Positions 60,387 to 64,000 of a stretch of 64,000 bases of DNA are shown piece after piece (position 1 is the first letter of the stretch; each line of letters starts with the position of its first letter). The stretch comes from Loktanella fryxellensis (GTDB lineage: Bacteria; Pseudomonadota; Alphaproteobacteria; Rhodobacterales; Rhodobacteraceae), in the NCBI RefSeq assembly GCF_900110065.1, contig NZ_FOCI01000006.1:1-64000 (forward strand), in the 5' to 3' direction. The translations under genes and the position numbers were made by a program. The notes below the pieces were generated by a model, which saw only the letters and a list, made by a program, of their open reading frames with translations, had not been told where the DNA came from and ran no database searches.

Positions 60387-60400
60387 TATCACTGGTGATA
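60387..60400. promoter_or_regulatory. Candidate GntR operator
   Basis: TATCAC-TG-GTGATA, a perfect 14-base palindrome about 60 bases before the gntR start; a further half-site TATCAC on the minus strand (GTCACTATC region, to 60409) follows. Within an AT-richer island, consistent with an autoregulated promoter. Confidence 0.6.
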
Positions 60401-60427
60401 GTCACTATCCGAAAATCGCATGACGGA

Positions 60428-61420
60428 TCACAGCGTCACCGCTTCGCCGGTATCGGCGGACCGCACGATGGCGTCGAGCACCTCGATGTTGTGGATCAGT
60501 TCGGCGTCCGTATAGGGATAGGGCGCCTCGCCCCGGATCGCGGCACCGAAGGCCGCGATGTTCGCTGACACGGAGTCGGTCCAGTCGAACACGGTCGTCG
60601 TGGTGTCGTCGATGCTGCGATAGCATTCCATTGTGGCCTGACCGCCCGGCGTGTCGGGGTGTGTCGCGTTGCGGATTTCCACCCACATGTCGCTGCCGAA
60701 GACATGGGTGCGGATGAAATGCGGCGTGTGCAGGATCGCCTGCAGGGTCGCCGTCATACCGGCGCGGAACTGCAACTGCACCGTCACCACGTCGCCCGTT
60801 TCCCACCCCAGACTGCGGCTGGCGGTCATGGCGTGCAGCCGTGCCACGGGGCCGTAAAAGGCGATCAGCAGGTCGGTCAGATGGATGCCCATCTGCGTCA
60901 TGCCGGCGGCGGGGGCGAACGCCTTGGTCGTGCGCCAGCTGTCGGGGCCGAGGCCGATCAGCTTGTCATGGCTGAACGCCATTTCGGTATGCATCACGGT
61001 GCCGAGGGCGCCCGCATCCAGCAGGTCGCGCAGCGCGATGATCGCAGGTTCGAACCGGCGTTCGTGCCCGATGCCCAGCACCAGTCCCGCGGCACGGCAG
61101 GCCTCCACGCTCTGCCGGGCGTTCGCGGCGGACAGCGACAGGGGCTTTTCACAGAACACGTGCTTGCCCGCGGCGACGGCCTGCGCGATCTGCACGTCGT
61201 GCAGGTCGTTGGGCGATGTCAGGATGACCGCCTGCACCGCGGGGTCGGCCAGCGCCGCCGCGTAATCCACCAGCACCGGCACACCCAGCGCGCGGATCCG
61301 GTCGTGCAGTCCGGCGGCCGGTTCCACGATGCCGCGCAGGTCGAACGCCGTGTCCGTCACCAGACGGCGGCCGATGTGCTGCCCCCACCAGCCGAATCCT
61401 ACCAGTGCCACACCGATCAT
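60428..61420 (-). CDS. Gfo/Idh/MocA-family oxidoreductase
   Basis: A 330-residue NAD(P)-dependent dehydrogenase. Rossmann motif VALVGFGWWGQHIGRRL, catalytic-region Lys in FCEKPLSLS, His in QMGIHLTDLLIAFYG. Substrates are sugars, inositols or related compounds. Coupled to the beta-hydroxyacid dehydrogenase gene upstream by a four-base overlap. WW in the glycine-rich loop is slightly unusual. Confidence 0.87.
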   Translation of the reverse strand: MIGVALVGFGWWGQHIGRRLVTDTAFDLRGIVEPAAGLHDRIRALGVPVLVDYAAALADPAVQAVILTSPNDLHDVQIAQAVAAGKHVFCEKPLSLSAANARQSVEACRAAGLVLGIGHERRFEPAIIALRDLLDAGALGTVMHTEMAFSHDKLIGLGPDSWRTTKAFAPAAGMTQMGIHLTDLLIAFYGPVARLHAMTASRSLGWETGDVVTVQLQFRAGMTATLQAILHTPHFIRTHVFGSDMWVEIRNATHPDTPGGQATMECYRSIDDTTTTVFDWTDSVSANIAAFGAAIRGEAPYPYTDAELIHNIEVLDAIVRSADTGEAVTL

Positions 61421-62313
61421 GCCGTCTCTCCCTTTGCGCGCAGTCCGAACGTTCCGGCCAGTGCGTTGTCATAGTCCGCCCAACCGCTCGCCGCCGCGGC
61501 CTCGGCCTTGGCCAGCACGGCGGCGATCACCGCATGCGGCTGGCCCGTGGACTGCGCCAGATCGGTCATCAGGCGCATGTCCTTGATCGCGTTGGTCAGG
61601 GTAAAGCTGACGGTGCCCGGATCGCCGGTGCGGACCATCGCGGCGATCGGCGGAATCCGCGACTTGGCCGCGCCGATCGCGCCCGAACTGTCGCCGAGGA
61701 TGTCGAGCGCCAGTTCCGGATCGACCCCCTGCGCCATCGCCAGCGCCAACGCCTCGCCGAGCGCGCTCCAATACACCATCAGCGGCAGGTTCACCGCCAG
61801 CTTCATCGCGGCGCCCGTGCCGACCGGGCCCAGATGTTCCAGTCGCCGCATCAGCAGGTCCAGCACCGGACGGGCGGCATCAAAGGCCGCCTCGGTGCCA
61901 CCCGCCAGCCCCATCAACCGCCCCGCACGGGCGGGCACGACGTTGCCGCTGACCGGGCATTCGAGGAACAGGCCACCGCGGGCATTCACCGCCGCCGCAA
62001 GGGACTGCACGGTGCCGGGGGATGTCGTCGCCATCTCGACCACCACGCGGCCCGTCAGATCGGCGGCCAGCAGGCCGGCGTCGCCGTGATAGATGGCCGC
62101 GATGGCGTCGTCGTTGGCGAGGATCGACAGGATCACGTCGCAGCCCTGCGCCACGTCGCGCGGTGTGGCTGCGACGGTCGCCCCCGCGATGCCCTGCGCG
62201 CGGTCCGCCGTGCGGTTCCACAGCAGCAGGGGCACGCCCTGTTCCGACAGCCGTTCCGCGATCGGCCGGCCCATGTTGCCGACGCCGACGATGCCCACAG
62301 GTTGCGCGGTCAT
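61417..62313 (-). CDS. Beta-hydroxyacid dehydrogenase, second copy
   Basis: A 298-residue NAD(P)-dependent enzyme of the 3-hydroxyisobutyrate dehydrogenase family: GIVGVGNMGRPIAERL, FLECPVSGNVVPARAGRL, catalytic Lys in GTGAAMKLAVNLPL. GGAGGAT before ATG 62313. Only distantly related to the copy at 53981-54850. With the Gfo/Idh enzyme it forms a two-gene operon behind a palindrome and a LysR gene. Confidence 0.87.
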   Translation of the reverse strand: MTAQPVGIVGVGNMGRPIAERLSEQGVPLLLWNRTADRAQGIAGATVAATPRDVAQGCDVILSILANDDAIAAIYHGDAGLLAADLTGRVVVEMATTSPGTVQSLAAAVNARGGLFLECPVSGNVVPARAGRLMGLAGGTEAAFDAARPVLDLLMRRLEHLGPVGTGAAMKLAVNLPLMVYWSALGEALALAMAQGVDPELALDILGDSSGAIGAAKSRIPPIAAMVRTGDPGTVSFTLTNAIKDMRLMTDLAQSTGQPHAVIAAVLAKAEAAAASGWADYDNALAGTFGLRAKGETA

Positions 62314-62333
62314 CCGATCCTCCCCCTCGTTTC

Positions 62334-62353
62334 GATATGTTATTTCACATATC
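62334..62353. promoter_or_regulatory. Inverted repeat before the dehydrogenase operon
   Basis: GATATG (62334-62339), 8-base spacer, CATATC (62348-62353), flanked by partly matching T/A bases. Lies in the 54-base gap between the lysR stop and the dehydrogenase start; likely operator of the LysR or another regulator. Confidence 0.55.
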
Positions 62354-62367
62354 AAAGCGCCGCAGGA

Positions 62368-63375
62368 TCATGGTTTCTGATAGTGGCGTTCCGGATCGGC
62401 GATAGGCAGGTCATCCCAGTCGGCCAGGATGACGGCCACATGGGCTACAAGGCAATCGGCCAGCAGACGCGCGGCGCGGGGCGCGGCCATCTCGGCCTTT
62501 TCGACAAGGACGTAGTCCAGACTGATCGGCGGGTCCTTGATCGGGTTCAGCCGGCGCACGGTCCCCGCCTTGTCCGGGTGGCAGATCGCCGAGGGCAGGA
62601 TCGCGACCCAGTCCGTGGCCCCGATCATCTCGAGCGTGGCGAGCATGCCGTCCATTTCCAGCATCTCGGCCAGATGGACGCCATGGGTGTTCAGCAGCGT
62701 GTCGATATGCTTGCGCCGCACGTTCAGCCGCGATGGCACGATCAGGCGACAGCCCGACAAGGCCTGCAGCGGGATCGGCGCAAGGTGAGGCGTGCCGATA
62801 CCCGCGGCAGCGCCGGACACCAGCATCTCGCAGTCGCGCCCGACATAGGTGCCGGTCAGGCCCGCCGGCAGGTCGGTCGACGGGACGAGGGCGAAGTCCA
62901 GCTCTCCGTCCAGCACGCGCCGCATGAGGGAGAAGCTGTATTCCTCCAGCAAGGACAGCTCCACGTCGGGGAACTGCGACTGGAACTGGTGCAACGCCGG
63001 GATCAGCACGGACCGGGTCAGCGAGGGGATCATCCCGAACCGCACCAACCCTGCCACCGCGCCGCGCATCTCCTGCACGGCCTTTTCAGTGGCCATCAGG
63101 GCCTTCAGGATGGCCTGCCCCTCGCGGTAGATGATCTCGCCCGCGGGGGTCAGGGCAAAGCGTTTGCGTTCCCGTACCAAGAGCGGCACCCCCAGCACCA
63201 GTTCCAGCCCCTTGACCTGCGTGGACATGCCGGACTGCGTCGTATTCTCCCGCTCGGCGGCGCGGCTGAAAGACTGCTCCTCGTACACCGCGATGAAGGC
63301 CTGCAGGGCGCGGATCTTGATGCTGGGATAGGCCACGACACCTGCTTTCGGGAAATGTGATGCGACACCCACCAT
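62368..63375 (-). CDS. LysR-family regulator
   Basis: A 335-residue LysR-type regulator. The helix-turn-helix region is IKIRALQAFIAVYEEQSFSRAAERENTTQSGMSTQVKGLE and the effector domain begins near residue 100 (LVRFGMIPSLTRSVLIPAL). TTQSGMSTQV is typical of LysR groups acting on aromatic or organic-acid operons. The first about 14 residues may be extra, because a GTG near 63333 is a possible start. Same direction as the two dehydrogenase genes, so it may be part of their unit. Confidence 0.83.
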   Translation of the reverse strand: MVGVASHFPKAGVVAYPSIKIRALQAFIAVYEEQSFSRAAERENTTQSGMSTQVKGLELVLGVPLLVRERKRFALTPAGEIIYREGQAILKALMATEKAVQEMRGAVAGLVRFGMIPSLTRSVLIPALHQFQSQFPDVELSLLEEYSFSLMRRVLDGELDFALVPSTDLPAGLTGTYVGRDCEMLVSGAAAGIGTPHLAPIPLQALSGCRLIVPSRLNVRRKHIDTLLNTHGVHLAEMLEMDGMLATLEMIGATDWVAILPSAICHPDKAGTVRRLNPIKDPPISLDYVLVEKAEMAAPRAARLLADCLVAHVAVILADWDDLPIADPERHYQKP

Positions 63376-63518
63376 GGCATCACGAAATGCGATCTGTCGA
63401 TGGTGTCGTTCCCCTCTTGCCGATCACCGCGCGGCCGACGGCAGGGACCCGCAGGGCGTGTGGCCGGGCCGTTGACGATCCCGCCCACGCGCAGCGGTGC
63501 CGTGGTGGCCCCACGCTG

Positions 63519-64000
63519 TCAGGGCACGGTGCCTTCCGCCTTTGTCGATCCGCGTCGGATCAGGTCGCCCGCGAGGACGTGACGCTGAGGGGGCGCGGCG
63601 CCGTCGTCGATCCGGTGCAGAAGGGTGGCGACGGTGGCGGCGATCATGCGGTCGAGCGGTTGGCGAAAGCTGGTCAGGTCGTAGGCGGCCCAGGCGGCGA
63701 TGGGCACGTCGTCGAAGCCCGCCACGGCCACGTCGCCGGGCACGTCAAGGTCGAGCTTGGTCCGCAGCACGTCCATCACCGCGAAGGCCATGTGGTCGTT
63801 GCACACGAAGACCGCATCCGGGCGGTCGCGGCCCGCGAACATCTCGAGCGCCGCCGCACGTGCGGTGGCGTGCTGGAAATTGCCCACCCCGCGGCTGTGC
63901 AGGGTTATGCCCGCTTCCTCCAGCCCGCTGCGGAACCCCGCCTCGCGGTCGATCTGGGTCGAGGCACCTTCGAACCCGGCGATGTATCCGATCCGCTGTG
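63519..64000 (-). CDS. LacI-family regulator, C-terminal part (cut by window end)
   Basis: An open frame runs from the window edge to 63519 and encodes the ligand domain of a LacI-type repressor: RIGYIAGFEGASTQIDREAGFRSG, PDAVFVCNDHMAFAVMDVLR, VAVAGFDDVPIAAWAAYDLTSFRQP and the usual C-terminal LIRRGST. The DNA-binding N-terminus lies beyond the window. It probably regulates a sugar operon outside. Confidence 0.88.
   Translation of the reverse strand, partial: QRIGYIAGFEGASTQIDREAGFRSGLEEAGITLHSRGVGNFQHATARAAALEMFAGRDRPDAVFVCNDHMAFAVMDVLRTKLDLDVPGDVAVAGFDDVPIAAWAAYDLTSFRQPLDRMIAATVATLLHRIDDGAAPPQRHVLAGDLIRRGSTKAEGTVP

Noticed and set aside
1-64000. CRISPR arrays, tRNA or rRNA genes, prophage or integrase genes
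   Set aside because: I saw no regularly spaced repeats, no rRNA-like stretches, no tRNA cloverleaf and no phage-type protein. A weak tRNA could still be missed without a search tool.

Overview
The window is GC-rich DNA with dense, tightly packed operons from an alphaproteobacterium, most likely a Rhodobacterales (Roseobacter-type) heterotroph. This is inferred from protein style, the abundance of TRAP, Ugp, Liv and NitT-type transporters, an ATP-dependent PEP carboxykinase, and SigF/NrsF-like control of a bufferin operon. No tRNA, rRNA, CRISPR array or phage gene was seen. About 60 protein genes are supported; almost all long ORFs in other frames are GC shadows.

Layout. 1-592: 3' end of a dead IS5-family (IS903-group) element. 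841-5446: a copper-bufferin type operon (bufABCD, minus strand) divergent from an ECF sigma factor, its NrsF-type membrane anti-sigma factor and a VCBS/FG-GAP protein (plus strand), with matching ECF-type promoters in the gap. 5600-10504: dabA-dabB, a putative inorganic-carbon pump, with a divergent LysR gene. 10514-20609: a polyhydroxylated-aromatic catabolic locus made of a frameshifted LysR gene, a PcpA/LinE-type extradiol dioxygenase, a hydrolase, a five-gene Liv-type ABC importer, a TfdB-like FAD hydroxylase and a hydroxyquinol 1,2-dioxygenase. 20639-24826: ugpBAEC. 25169-26170: an OmpA-domain envelope protein. 26462-31038: a LacI regulator and a ribose-type sugar ABC importer. 31156-37963: a molybdenum hydroxylase (FAD, 2Fe-2S and Mo subunits) in apparent operon with a TRAP transporter.

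38272-49317 is the most unusual block. It holds an asparaginase-like amidohydrolase, a flavin reductase with a CMD-fold protein, an FAD monooxygenase resembling 2,6-dihydroxypyridine 3-monooxygenase, a PuuE-like deacetylase-fold hydrolase, an alpha/beta hydrolase, a luciferase-like monooxygenase, a TauE/SafE exporter, a TetR regulator, a cyclase-family hydrolase, a DUF2798 protein, a metallo-beta-lactamase-fold enzyme and a cupin. Three near-identical inverted repeats of the form TTTATCG-N4-AYAAA lie before the FAD monooxygenase, the exporter and the cyclase, suggesting one TetR regulon. Together with the molybdenum hydroxylase/TRAP operon it looks like a degradation island for an N-heteroaromatic or cyclic imide-like compound; the substrate is not determined.

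49339-53923: two paralogous SLC13-like anion permeases flank pckA. 53981-60329: a GntR regulator, a NitT/TauT-type ABC importer with two permeases, an ACMSD-like amidohydrolase and a beta-hydroxyacid dehydrogenase. 60428-64000: a Gfo/Idh/MocA oxidoreductase, a second beta-hydroxyacid dehydrogenase, a LysR regulator and the C-terminal part of a LacI regulator cut by the window end.

Two themes recur. Perfect GC-rich stem-loops stand directly after genes for abundant periplasmic proteins (bufA, three binding proteins at 14.5, 23.4 and 33.1 kb, and an imperfect one at 56.0 kb), consistent with differential expression within operons. Most catabolic operons also have a clear palindrome in the promoter region, so operator assignments can be tested.
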